Of a stretch of 18,089 bases of DNA, positions 8,010-17,798 are shown piece after piece. Position numbers and translations under genes: made by a program. Below the pieces are notes generated by a model. It made no database searches. It saw nothing but the letters and a program-made list of their open reading frames with translations, and was not told where the DNA came from. Every line of letters begins with the position of its first letter. Position 1 is the stretch's first letter. The DNA comes from Chloromonas sp. AAM2 (lineage: Eukaryota; Chlorophyta; Chlorophyceae; Chlamydomonadales; Chlamydomonadaceae). The stretch spans positions 4,821 through 22,909 of the forward strand of contig QAXH01000411.1 of NCBI GenBank assembly GCA_004335635.1. The letters run 5' to 3'.

Positions 8010-11000
8010 ATGATCAACATGCGATCCCAAGCATTGCGGAGCAAGGGTCAGGAGCGCACAGCGACTCGCCCGGCTGTGCATCGCAGTCCTACACTCACAA
8101 CATGCCGTGCATTGCGTCACGCACTGCACAATGTGCACATCGTCCCTCGCTTGGCCTCATCAGCTGGATGCAAAGTCGTTCGCAACACTCTCACGAAGGC
8201 CACAGCTGCGCCATCAGTTGGCACCATCGCCTTGCCTACATTCAGCAGCGATAGCCCAGTGGTTGTGTTGGGTGAGTGCATCGCCATAGCATATGTTCAT
8301 AGTGCCACGCTGGACTTCGCCGCTCCCAGCCTCACAAAGTGCATGCATTTGAACGCCAGGTGCCCAGGGTGCCAGTGGATTGAAGCTCAGCAAGGCTCTG
8401 CTGGAAGGAGGCCTGAAAATCACAGCAGGTGCGTTTGTTAAGTTCATTGACAGCGAATCAGCCCACAAGCGCTCGACCAATAGGCATGCAGCTTACCATT
8501 AGCATGCATTCGTGCTTTCCATGCATGGCAACACGATGTGATGTCTGTCATGCAGGTGTGGACTTCCCTGAGCAGGCCAAGGCTACGCTCGAATTCGCAA
8601 AGAAGTAAGCTGTGTGCATCTTTTGCCCAGCTTCAGTCGGTTGGGGCAGTTACCAGGCTCAGTGTATACGGATTTGGCAGGCCTGCTGTCCGTACTCTGT
8701 TCATGTGAAAGAGCCTTTCATCTACTGTGTTGAGTTCCTTGGTAGCCCTTCTTGCCGTGACGGTTATATCTTGCCACTACACACCTTGTCCCTGCAGGTA
8801 CGAGCTGCTCACCAAAGCACAGCTCAACAACCTCAAGCTGGTGGACGCTGATGCACCACTGCCCAGGTAAACCACAGACCGCCACAGGGAATGATGCGGT
8901 TTGGTTAGGGCTCAGCAGTGCAAGTGCCCTGCAGATGCATGCTCTGGTATGACTTGGTCAGAGCAATGCAACCCCTTTGGTGGGCGCCTGCAGCTCAGTC
9001 GTTGGTGTACAGCTGCGTACAGTTGTCCGCATCTGACCTAGCGTCTGGGCACATGTGCGTCATCAGGCAGCGCGTCCAGCTGACTAGGATGACCCCGGGA
9101 TTGGGAATCTGAGCGGGCCAGGGCATGTGCTGCCCAGACTGCGCCTCAGCAACCGACTGAGCGAGCCTCTGAGTAAATTTTTGCTCAGTGCCTATGGACT
9201 AAGCAGCCGAGACTTTAGCCATTCCAGATTCCAGCCATTCAGGTCATAGGTTCCTTACAGATTGCAGCATTCAAATCAGTGTGAGCTTTTTAGTTTGCAA
9301 CCCAGGCCAGTTATGCCCATGAGTTGAGGTGGGCAGGTGCGTGTGCGTGATCCTTGCTTCCACCAGCGTGTTGGAATAATCCTCTCACACGCATGTGCAG
9401 GAAGTCGCGTGTTGTGATTGTGGAGGGCGACATCCTTGCCGGCAGCAAGACAGACGGGCGTTACGTGGAAGAGGCAATCAGCAGGGCAACAGACGCACAG
9501 GCAGCGCAGGTGAGAGACCTGTGTGGTCAGGAAAGAGGAGGCATGCATAGACAGCGGTGCAGGAGCCTAGCGACCCTAGCAGTGGCTGCATTAGTATATG
9601 AGGCGGAACCCGGTGACATCCTTCAGAATTTCAGCACGGAGTGTGGGGTGGGGGAGGAAGGGGAAATACTGTCACCGTGTGATTTCCAGGCTAAGGAGTT
9701 TCCTGGTAGGGTCGTCTTGGCTGGGCGGAGCATTCATGTACTGGTGTCAGTCAGGCATTCTGCTTGCCTTGCTCCATGGTCGAGCGCACAGCAGCATGGA
9801 TGCATCATGCCTGACTGAAGTGCATGCTTCCCATGGCATGGGCATTGGGAACCCAGTGCCGCTGGTGGGGCATGTGCTTATGCCTTTGTGGCGCACCCTC
9901 GTGCGGATGTTTTTTCTGTTTGGCCTGGTGTCCAAGCGTGTGTTGGCCTGATGTCTGAATTCAGGTCGTCCTGGTCACGACAGGCGCTGCATCAAGTGGC
10001 CTGTTCAGCTTTGGCTCCAGCCCCACGCAGCCCAACAAGTCCCTGTCACGCTCGGAGCAGCTGGTAAGCAGCCATTTAGCAATGCACAACACTCCCGCCA
10101 ACTGACCTGACTGTGCCACAGCATGCACAAGTGCGATCCCTTACGCATTTGAGGTGCAATGTACGCACAGCTGCATCACCAACCGACACGCCAGGCTTGG
10201 TTCAGTTAAACCCAAAGCACATAGATGACCAACATAGTCGTTCATGTTGTCTGTTGCTGTTGCCTTGTGTGTGCAGCTGGCCGCCAGTGGCCTGTCCTAC
10301 GTTATCCTGCGCATTGCAACCAGCGACGAGGTGGGTGTGACCCTTGCAGAGTACAGTTTCTATCTGTTGAATGATCGTTGCGGGGTGGGCATGGGGAGAG
10401 GGGGCGAACCTGAGGTGTTCAAGGTCATGGCACAGGACGATGCCTGAGCGGGCAAAAAGGATGCCACACTGTGGCAGCGAGTCAGTGTGCCTGTCCAGGG
10501 CGCCTATTGGCTTCTGTCTTTGAGGCACAGGCCTGTGGGACACTTCATACCAAAGCATACGGCAGAGGTTGCAGGACTCGTGGGGCAAAGTTCAAGTCAT
10601 GGCCAGCTGGGTGATGCCTGGCATAGACCGCACTGCCCAGGAGCAACAGCCACCAACACAAGCCAGCCGTTGACCCAGCATCATCACGATCAGTCTGGTG
10701 CTGTCATTGGTTCAGTAACATCCGGAAGTGTGATGGGTCGTGGGCACATGATCATCATTGTCATCATCACATGGCATGCGCAGACTCGCCCAAAGCATCA
10801 TGGAAACGCTAGCAGGTGGGCCCACGCTGCTGCATATGTATTGCTGTGAAAGCATGACGCTCCCTGTGGCTGCTGCAGGTGCCTGAGGATGTGCCATGCA
10901 AGGTGGCGGCAGGGCCTGGTGCGCTCGCGCCCGCTGCAGCACCCGTCAGCCAGGAAACGGTGAGGTACTCGCACAAGGCTGCCTGGGAAGTGTTATGTTT

Positions 11001-14000
11001 GCATCATTGTGAGGTGTCTGTGGACGCTTGCTTAGGATGTACCCTGACTGACATTACTCGGACTGCCCATGCATCGGTGTGCTGCTGTTAGTCTACATGA
11101 CCCAGTTGCCTGTGTTGCAAATTCAATGTACAGCAGCAACAACCGCTCGAAGCAACAACAACGTGGCTGAGATGCATCTGTGTGTTCTCCCGGGTGTAGG
11201 TGAGCTTGGTGCTGGGCAGCCTGCTGGCCCAGCCCGCCTGTCCCCCTGGTCTGCCGGTGGTGCTGGAGGTGGGGGCGGGTGAGTCAGGACAGGCGCTGGG
11301 CGCGGAGCTGGCGGACGCGATCAGCAAGATCAAGTCGACATCGCCCATCCCGCCTGTGGCCGCAGCAGGTGAATAGCTCAAGGCTCAGGGGTGCTGACAG
11401 GGACATGGACAAGGAAACGGTGATGTTGACTTGGACATGAATACGGGCTAAGCATATGCTGGCTGGTAAGCTCACGAAGTCTGCTGCCATGGTACGTGCA
11501 CAGACAAGCCCTCAAGCGCTGCTGCCATGGCATGTACGCGCACATGCATACCACCTACACGGCGGTTGGCATTCTCCGTGTCAGTGTCCTTCTTTTCAGT
11601 GTGCAGTTAGTTATGTTGTATGTAGAAACACACGGGCAGTTGCAGGGCATCAATGGATGGCCATCTGCCCTCTGGTGGCCATCTGCCTCAGTCAGATCAT
11701 CAGAATTGTGGGGTGTGCTGGGAAAGGTGTGCTACCACTAGCCAGTACCTTTGTCACCATTCCACAGTATTCTGACCAATATCGTTTCTGCGGTTTCCCT
11801 GCAGCTGCTAAGAAGATCGCCTCCTCTGCGCCCAGCCAGTCCCCGGGCGGCGCGCCCCTGGCCCTGGGCACCATCAGCATCAGGGCCAGGCAGATGATGG
11901 CCTCGCTGCAAAGTGATGACGAAGAGGAAGAAGAGGCGCCACCGCAACGCAAGGTGGGCACTCCAGGGCTGGGCAGGCTGACCAAACATTGGAGGGTTGG
12001 TTGGTTGTTCTTCAAGTGTGTCTGAGCAAACAATCGTGCCTGCTGTGGCTGAGCCAACAATCATGCTTGTTGAGCCCTCATGAATATGAACTGGCTTGGG
12101 TCCACTGTTGGTTCCATCTGTGCACTGGCATGCCACATGCTCGTATGGCCTAGTGTAGATCTTTCACTGCAATGCCAGTTTCCATGCTGTGTTTACCCAA
12201 ATAGTCTAAGCATCACAGTCAGCACTCCTCTGTTTTTGTGTCTGTGTCTGCCTCAGGGTACCCAAAAGGTTGTGGCCAAGCCCGCCCCTCCCAAGCCTGC
12301 CCCCAAGGCGGTCAGGAAGCCAGTGGATGAAGATGATGATGAAGAGGAGGAAGAGAAGCCCAACTTCCTGGCCAGTCTGTTCGGAGGTGGCGCATCCGGC
12401 ACAATGCGTGTGTCTGCCGGCAAGCCCCCACCCGCAAAGCCACCACCCGCGCCCCGCAGCGGCACCACCAGCATCCGTGCGGGCACCGCTCCCACCCGCC
12501 CAGGCACACAGGCGGTCAAGGCAGGCACCACCACCGTCAGCAAGCCTGCAGGTAACCTGGGGAACCCAGTGGAGGATACTCACCATGCGCACGGCCACCG
12601 CCACTCACACAGTATGGTAACTGGAAAACTCAGCCCAAGACACATTTACATGCACACACACACAGTCACTGCCACTCGCAGATGTAAAGCTAGTTGCACA
12701 TGAATGATTCACGTGAGCAGCCAAGGAGGTAAGGTTCGCTGGTACAATACCATGCACCGGGTACAATACCATGCACCTCTCAACAGGGCGTTGCACCCCA
12801 GTGAGTCAGGTAGGTGTTGCCCGTGGGCCCTCCGCAGGCAACCCGTTCTCCACAGTCAAGCGCTCCGTGACGCCTGAGCCGCCGTCCAAGCGTGCAACAA
12901 CCCCCGAGCCGCCAGCCCGGCAGGCCAACCCCTTCTCTACGGTCAAGCGCAGCCCCACCCCCGCACCACCTGCACCGGCCAGGAAGGTATGCGACTGCAA
13001 CAGGCGTGATGCAGCACACTGGCACGCATAGATCCGTGAGGCGCCCCAGAGCATGCATGTCCGGGTCACACCATCAAATGACTCTGTCACACAGATTGCA
13101 GCCGGCCTGATTAGCAGTGCCAGCCGACACAAGCAAGGGTTTTATTTCCCAGCCTGACGCTGCCTCATCCAATTGTCATACCTGCACATATCAAGCGTTG
13201 TTGACCATTACCCTGTGTCCTGCCATGTGTCGGCTTCAGGGCGCTGCTGCTAAGGCTGCTGAGCCAGATGAGCCTAAGAAGAGCGGCGGTGGCTTCTTAG
13301 GCTTCTTTGCAGTGAACCCCACACAAGTAGGTGCTCCCCCTGGCTCGCAAGTTGGTTGTGGAGCAGACCAACACGTGCAAGTGTTGGCCTGAGATGTATG
13401 CATTCTAGCCAGGACACATGCACCGACTGATGCAGTGATGTGGTGTTGGGAAGGGTGCCATCCAGGTGGAACCAGTTCAAGGCATGCGTGGTTCGAACAT
13501 CAGGGGATGCTGACACAGGGTGGGGCACACCTAGGGTTGTTAACAGGTGCAGAATCTGTTGAGTGGAGCCGCCAAGAATTTGGCCGCGGGATTGGCCTGC
13601 AAAGCAGCAAGTCCTGAAATCACAGCCCTGGTGGGCCGCTTGCAACCTGATGCAGGTGGGTGACGGCCCGTCAGCGGCCAAGTCTGCGCCAAGCAAGCCT
13701 GCACCCAAGCCCGCACCCAAGCCTGCACCCAAGCCTGTAGCTCGAAGGTAGGGCCAGCTGCTTCAATTGTATGATGCACATTACTACCTTGTTGTTGTTG
13801 TGGCGTCATTGTCTGTCTGGTTGTTCCAGGCACGCAACTCTTGTGCCATAAGCTGCATCTCTTGAGACAGGCCAGGAACCAAGGCAAAGCAAGTTGACAA
13901 AGACAAGTCAGAGGCAATTCAACCCATCCAACCAGCTATTCAAAGGAGTGATCACTCATCGATCATAGCCATGGTAACCCCTTGATATTTGATCCTGTTC

Positions 14001-16554
14001 GCAACCACCATCATGCCTGCAACCGACCTTCGAAATCACATGCCATCCACACAAGCCGCCACTGGGACAACTGTTGACACTGGTGGTGGTCGGCTCGCTG
14101 AGTGCCTTGTGCAGTGCAGTGCCCGTTGTATACCTTTAGCTGAGAATCACCCACGCTCGCAGGACACCGGAGCCCGAGGCACCCCCCAAGAAGTCAGGTG
14201 GCGGTTTCTTCGCTTCCCTGTTTGGTGGTGGCAAGAAGGATGATGATGACGAGGAGGAGGAGGTAGGGGCTGACGCAGGGCTCGCACACACAGGGGTGTG
14301 GTCTGGGAGGACACACAGGGGTGTGTTCTGGGAGGACACACAGGGGTGTGGTCTGGGAGGATGCACAGGGGTGTGGTCCGGGAGGATGCACAGGGGTGTG
14401 GTCTGGGAGGACACACAGGGGTGTGGTCTGGGAGGATGCGCACCTGTCATCAAGATTAAGGGAGAGGACCCAGCACCAAGACCAGTTTACGAAAGTTTAG
14501 AATAAGCACACGTCTCAAGAAGTCAAGATGACACACTGGAGGTTGGGATCAACATACGTCGCAATAAATAAACACTGGACGTTAAAATCCGCGCACATAT
14601 CATACAACAAGCACTGGAGGTTGGAGTCAGGAACATGCATGTCAGGAACCAGAGGTGTTTGTTCCGGTCGTGCAGCCGTCCCTGACAAGTGTGCATGTTC
14701 CCCTCCGCAGGTGCGGCCCAGGACGGCAGCGCGCAGGTCACCCCCGCCACCACCACCCAAGCCAGCGCCCAAGCCAGCGCCCAAGCCTGCACCCCCCGCT
14801 CGGGCCACAAGGTATGCATGTTCATCCCTCATTCACTGCCTTCGATGGGCTTGCCCACGCACTGCTCGTGTTGAGCACTACTTCTGTCATCAGGGCTGAT
14901 TGAGGGCTGTTGCCTGCTGTGCGTCTCGGGGCATGATGATGTTTGGTGATGCGTCATGGATGCGGGTCAGCTCCAGGACGGCAGGTCTAAGCAACAGGCC
15001 TCACGGTGCATGGACAGGCTTGCTGCACAGGTAGCACTGGCAGAGTTGGCCAGATACATGCCGTACTGCGCTTGCATAGTTAGCGAACAATCAATTAGCT
15101 CTTCATAGGAAGTCGTTGACTGATTCGTTCGTTGGTTGGTCGCCAAGTCAGAAACTGTTCCTTGACTCTTTCAGTCCAGGGGTCTTTGTTAACTGAACTT
15201 TGCGAACTAGTCAGGCTCTCAAAGACATAAGACTTCGAATTCGTCCGCAACTGACCTTTTGAAACCGAACTCTTGCAATTGTCCTGTCCTTTTGAAATCG
15301 ATTTTTGATCTGGCCCGTCCATTCGCAATGGGTTAGGCTCACAAAGACATATGGGTTTATGTGTCAACTGGTGGCAGAAGCCGGGCGGAACATGGCAGAG
15401 CCGGGGTGAACCTGATATGATGGGGATATTGGCAATGCATGGAGGATGTGCAGGCTAACCTGCAAGCGGCTGAGGCTGTGGCTGAAGTCTAGAGTGGCGA
15501 AGAAGAGCAGGAACCCGCTGATAGGCAGCAGCAGGCCATGGGCCAGCTGAACGCATGGACAAGCGATGATGGGATTTGAAAGGATGTGTTAACATTTGCA
15601 TTTATGGCCCACTGCACTCTTATCACTGCCCGCATGGACTCTGAGTATTGCCAGCACGGACTCTTACCATGGCCCGCATCGATCTCTCCTGTCAGCCATT
15701 GACAGTTATAAGCTTTGTTGAGTGCAGGTGCTTGAGAATGCTTGTGACATCGGCAGAATAAGCGAAAGTTTGGGTCGCAAGGTTTACCGATCCTAAAGAT
15801 GCCAATTAGCCAAGTTACCCTTCTCTTCTTCGGCCTGATTCGCAAACTAGTTACGTTGCAAAATTATAAGAAGGGTGTTTCTCAGTTTGCAATTAAGTTA
15901 GGCTTGCAAGCTAGTTACCCGCAGTATGGTAGGTCTCGCTCTGCTATTGTCTGCTTCACTATCTTGGCGTTGTCCAATGCTTGTAAGCCCAAGCGTCCAA
16001 TGCCAGGTATAGTCGCCAGACCAGCAGCCCTCTTAACGTGTTCATGGCACATGTCAACCACAGGCCTGTTGCCCATGGCTATGGCAGCCCCATTACATCA
16101 GTTACTGATGCCGGCTGTGTTGTCTGTTGCACACCGCAGTGCGCCCGCCCCCAGCCGTCCCTCCGGCAACCCCTTCTCAACCGTCAAGCGCGTGGCTCCT
16201 CCACCACCGCCACCCGCCAAGGCAGCCCCCCGGTCAGGCACACAGGTACACACACCGTGAATTGCTGCTGGCACCCGATCAACAGGCACCAGCAACCCGC
16301 AGTCTGCTCGTAGACTGTCCTGTGATCTCAATCAACATCATTCCACGCGCGCACAAGTCATAGGCGTGTCTGGTTTGCATGCATGGGGTACATAGAGTCG
16401 CGCTGCGTGTGTTGGCAAATGCGTGCAGTCCGTCAAGCCTGCCCCGAAACCGGCCCCGCCTGCCCGCCCCAGCGGCACCGGGACGGTCCAGAAGGTCAAG
16501 GGTGGCACCTACAGGCCAGTCAGCGGCTTCAGCATCGAGCCACCCAGGAAGTGA
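8010..16554 (+). CDS. Tic62-like NAD(P)-binding Rossmann (atypical SDR) protein with long modular tail, predicted chloroplast
   Basis: Eighteen exons join with every phase consistent: 8010-8271, 8360-8428, 8556-8604, 8798-8866, 9401-9509, 9965-10063, 10277-10330, 10879-10959, 11200-11368, 11805-11953, 12257-12551, 12838-12986, 13240-13326, 13656-13747, 14163-14262, 14711-14811, 16140-16245, 16429-16554, about 721 aa. Residues 1-83 are rich in Arg, Ser, Thr and Ala, with almost no acidic residues, and suit a chloroplast transit peptide. VVVLGAQGASG (84-94) is the GxxGxxG dinucleotide loop. VVLVTTGAASSG, LSRSEQLLAASGLSYVILRIA and VSLVLGSLLAQP follow the order seen in Tic62 and NmrA-like SDRs; no YxxxK catalytic pair is evident. 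The fold ends near 320. The remaining 400 residues are low-complexity: acidic runs, KPAPKPAP linkers, GGGF patches and three NPFSTVKR boxes, ending GGTYRPVSGFSIEPPRK. Plant Tic62 tethers ferredoxin-NADP reductase through tail repeats; I do not see that motif here. A start at 8019 is possible. The fold is well supported; location and role are inferred. Confidence 0.85.
12741..12777. repeat. Two tandem copies of an 18-bp unit in intron 11
   Basis: GGTACAATACCATGCACC occurs at 12741-12758 and again at 12760-12777, identical and one base apart. It lies about 60 nt before the exon 12 acceptor. No function is evident. Confidence 0.8.
14287..14436. repeat. 25-bp minisatellite, six copies, in intron 15
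   Basis: Six head-to-tail 25-bp units begin at 14287, 14312, 14337, 14362, 14387 and 14412. The core is CAGGGGTGTGGTCTGGGAGG. Units differ only in the first bases (CACA or TGCA) and at single positions. It starts 24 nt after the exon 15 donor. It is G-rich on the plus strand, with short GG and GGGG runs. Open frames across it give cysteine- or glycine-rich repeats that are artefacts. Confidence 0.9.
14533..14640. repeat. Diverged 39-40-bp tandem repeat in intron 15
   Basis: CACTGGA(G/C)GTT begins at 14533, 14573 and 14612, a period of 40 then 39 nt, with looser similarity between. It covers about 2.5 units. On the minus strand it reads as a 13-residue repeat (NLQC / NVQC), but this has no splice context and is considered noncoding. 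Confidence 0.55.
15110..15590 (+). mobile_element. Decayed LTR-retrotransposon-like fragment in intron 16
   Basis: TGGTGGCAGAAGCCGGG at 15369-15385 has the form of a primer-binding site: it starts TGG, complementary to a tRNA 3' CCA end, and lies two bases after a possible LTR end (TGTCA). Downstream, an ATG at about 15438 opens a short acidic, Gln/Ala-rich frame (MEDVQANLQAAEAVAEV, then a TAG, then SGEEEQEPADRQQQAMGQLN), as in Gag N-termini. A 16-bp near-repeat (GGCTCWCAAAGACATA at 15214 and 15336) lies in the presumed LTR. No pol domain remains and the outer ends are not defined. The identification is inferred. Confidence 0.4.
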
Positions 16555-17205
16555 TGCGACCCACCAGGGGTCTGATGCCACGTGCTGTGTAGCTAGCGCT
16601 GCCCAGGGGGCTGGGATATGCAATAGGATTGATATCCTATGGCCGTCTTCAATGGTGTACTCAGCTGCTGCCACAAAAGCACTGCGTGGCGTGATCATGT
16701 TACCCTAGCATAACCGGACATGACTGCTGGATTGGCTTTTAGTAAAACTTGCGCTCAGCGAATTGATCTGAATCCTCATTCGTTTTTGGTCTGGCCGTGA
16801 TTTTGTGAGTACGGCGGTGGTATGTTGTGCGTGCACGGTTCAGTGTCAGCTGTGAAAATATCAGTAATCTTCAGACGCGAACCCGGAAGGTTTTGTATTT
16901 AGTTGGGCGGTCCCCATGGCTCGAGCTTTCCTGGTATTATACGTTTCCAGGCCAGGTTTCCTGGTTTGGTGGTGCTTTTGTTGTATGGATCGTAAGTAAT
17001 TCCACTGCAGACGCAACGTGAAATTATTGTCTTGACAAGCCTGTGCCTGTCTCGGCCCGTATCCCAATGCTAACATGTTCCTCAATGCTGGACTGCTGCC
17101 CCACCCACCCCCGTGAGTATTTTAGTCTGGGGTCTGGCATCTGACTGCCACCTCCACTGGGTTGAGTTTCAGGCTGGACCCGCTGCGCACCACCAGCAGG
17201 CTGCT
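16555..17205. other. 3' flank of the Tic62-like gene
   Basis: The 3' UTR and terminator of the Tic62-like gene should lie here, but no clear algal TGTAA poly(A) signal follows the stop on the plus strand within this stretch. ORFs are short and without recognisable motifs. If the minus-strand candidate at 17206-17798 is real, the two genes converge and this stretch also holds its 3' UTR. Confidence 0.4.
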
Positions 17206-17484
17206 TCAAACTTGGCAGATCAACACAAAGCAGCAGTACAGCTTGAACAGGAGGTACACATCACCAGCTTCTGCATCGAGCTGTAAATATGGCTGATGCA
17301 GCCACTGGTGCAGAGAGGCAAAGTTTGCTACACTAACACTCTCAACGTGTGAAAGGATATCCAAAGATTTCTCGAAGCCACAGAAGTGACACCTCAGGCA
17401 GGGGTTGCATCACCCTTTACCTCCGCAAGTGCAGAGCGTGCCCGCGTCTGGGCAAGTTCAGCAATTCTGCCCTCCATTCCAGCC
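17206..17484 (-). CDS. Candidate last two exons of an unidentified minus-strand gene
   Basis: An exon at 17484-17421 lies between CTCTGCAG and GTAAAG and reads AGMEGRIAELAQTRARSALAE, a helix-like, coiled-coil-like stretch. It ends in phase 0 and joins an exon at 17280-17206 (acceptor ATTTACAG) that reads LDAEAGDVYLLFKLYCCF and stops after ICQV. Splice sites and phase agree for this junction. The family is not recognised, and the model could be fortuitous. Confidence 0.28.
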
Positions 17485-17627
17485 CTGCAGAGATCGAGAT
17501 GGGTCGTTCAAAAGGTCAGCACTTCATCCCTTTCTCGGATCACTATGAACAGCTGAGCTACCCACGCCCAGACTGACAAAATGTCTCTGCTGGCAGCATG
17601 CGCAGTAAAGCCATGTCCACAAGCTAC

Positions 17628-17798
17628 TTGATGAAACATGGACAAGGCCATCTCGCATGGCGTTACATGCTCGTCCAGTCGATTGGTAATCCCATGTCAA
17701 AACATCCGGCACAGGAGGTGCAGCCGTTTTCGTGCCATTGACAGTAGGAAGCAGAGCCCACAATCTTTCTTTCAGTTTTGAGCAGTCGTTGTTTTCAA
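17628..17798 (-). CDS. Candidate internal exon of the same unidentified minus-strand gene
   Basis: A TGTTAG acceptor precedes an open frame containing ENNDCSKLKERLWALLPTVN and later VLTWDYQSTGRACNAMRDGL, up to a possible GTAGCT donor. The other two minus frames are stopped early, which favours coding. Its phase with this donor does not match the next candidate exon at 17484, so the donor or an intermediate exon is wrong. No family is recognised. An in-frame TAA just upstream, before TTGCCATC, means the exon must start by splicing. Confidence 0.28.

Larger units (their letters stand above)
12257..16554 (+). other. Repetitive disordered tail of the Tic62-like protein (exons 11-18)
   Basis: Modules recur across exons. 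Acidic runs: SDDEEEEEAPP in exon 10 (upstream of this span), DEDDDEEEEE at 394-403 and DDDDEEEE at 604-611. Aromatic glycine patches: FLASLFGGG (407-415), KKSGGGFLGFF (531-541) and KKSGGGFFASLFGGG (587-601). NPFSTVKR boxes: 470-477, 499-506 and 655-662. Lys-Pro-Ala linkers are encoded in exons 11, 14, 16 and 18. The related TxxIRAGT / GTQAVKAGT / RSGTQ motifs lie in exons 11 and 17. Similar modules in separate exons point to exon duplication. The repeats are seen; their function is unknown. Confidence 0.85.

Noticed and set aside
14136..14505. Repeat proteins in several frames over the 25-bp minisatellite
   Set aside because: A 25-bp unit cannot keep one reading frame, so the repeats seen in every frame come from the DNA repeat; the region is intronic.
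14515..14832. 13-residue repeat (NLQC/NVQC) on the minus strand
   Set aside because: It follows from the 39-40-bp intronic repeat, covers barely 2.5 units, and the spacing slips by one base.
11369..16428. Plant-type FNR-binding repeat in the Tic62-like tail
   Set aside because: I looked for the Lys/Arg-Pro-Leu-Ser-Pro-Tyr...Pro-Pro-Thr-Ser-Pro pattern. Only loose Thr/Ser-Pro matches (TSPIPP, SPTPAPP) occur, so docking of FNR cannot be claimed.
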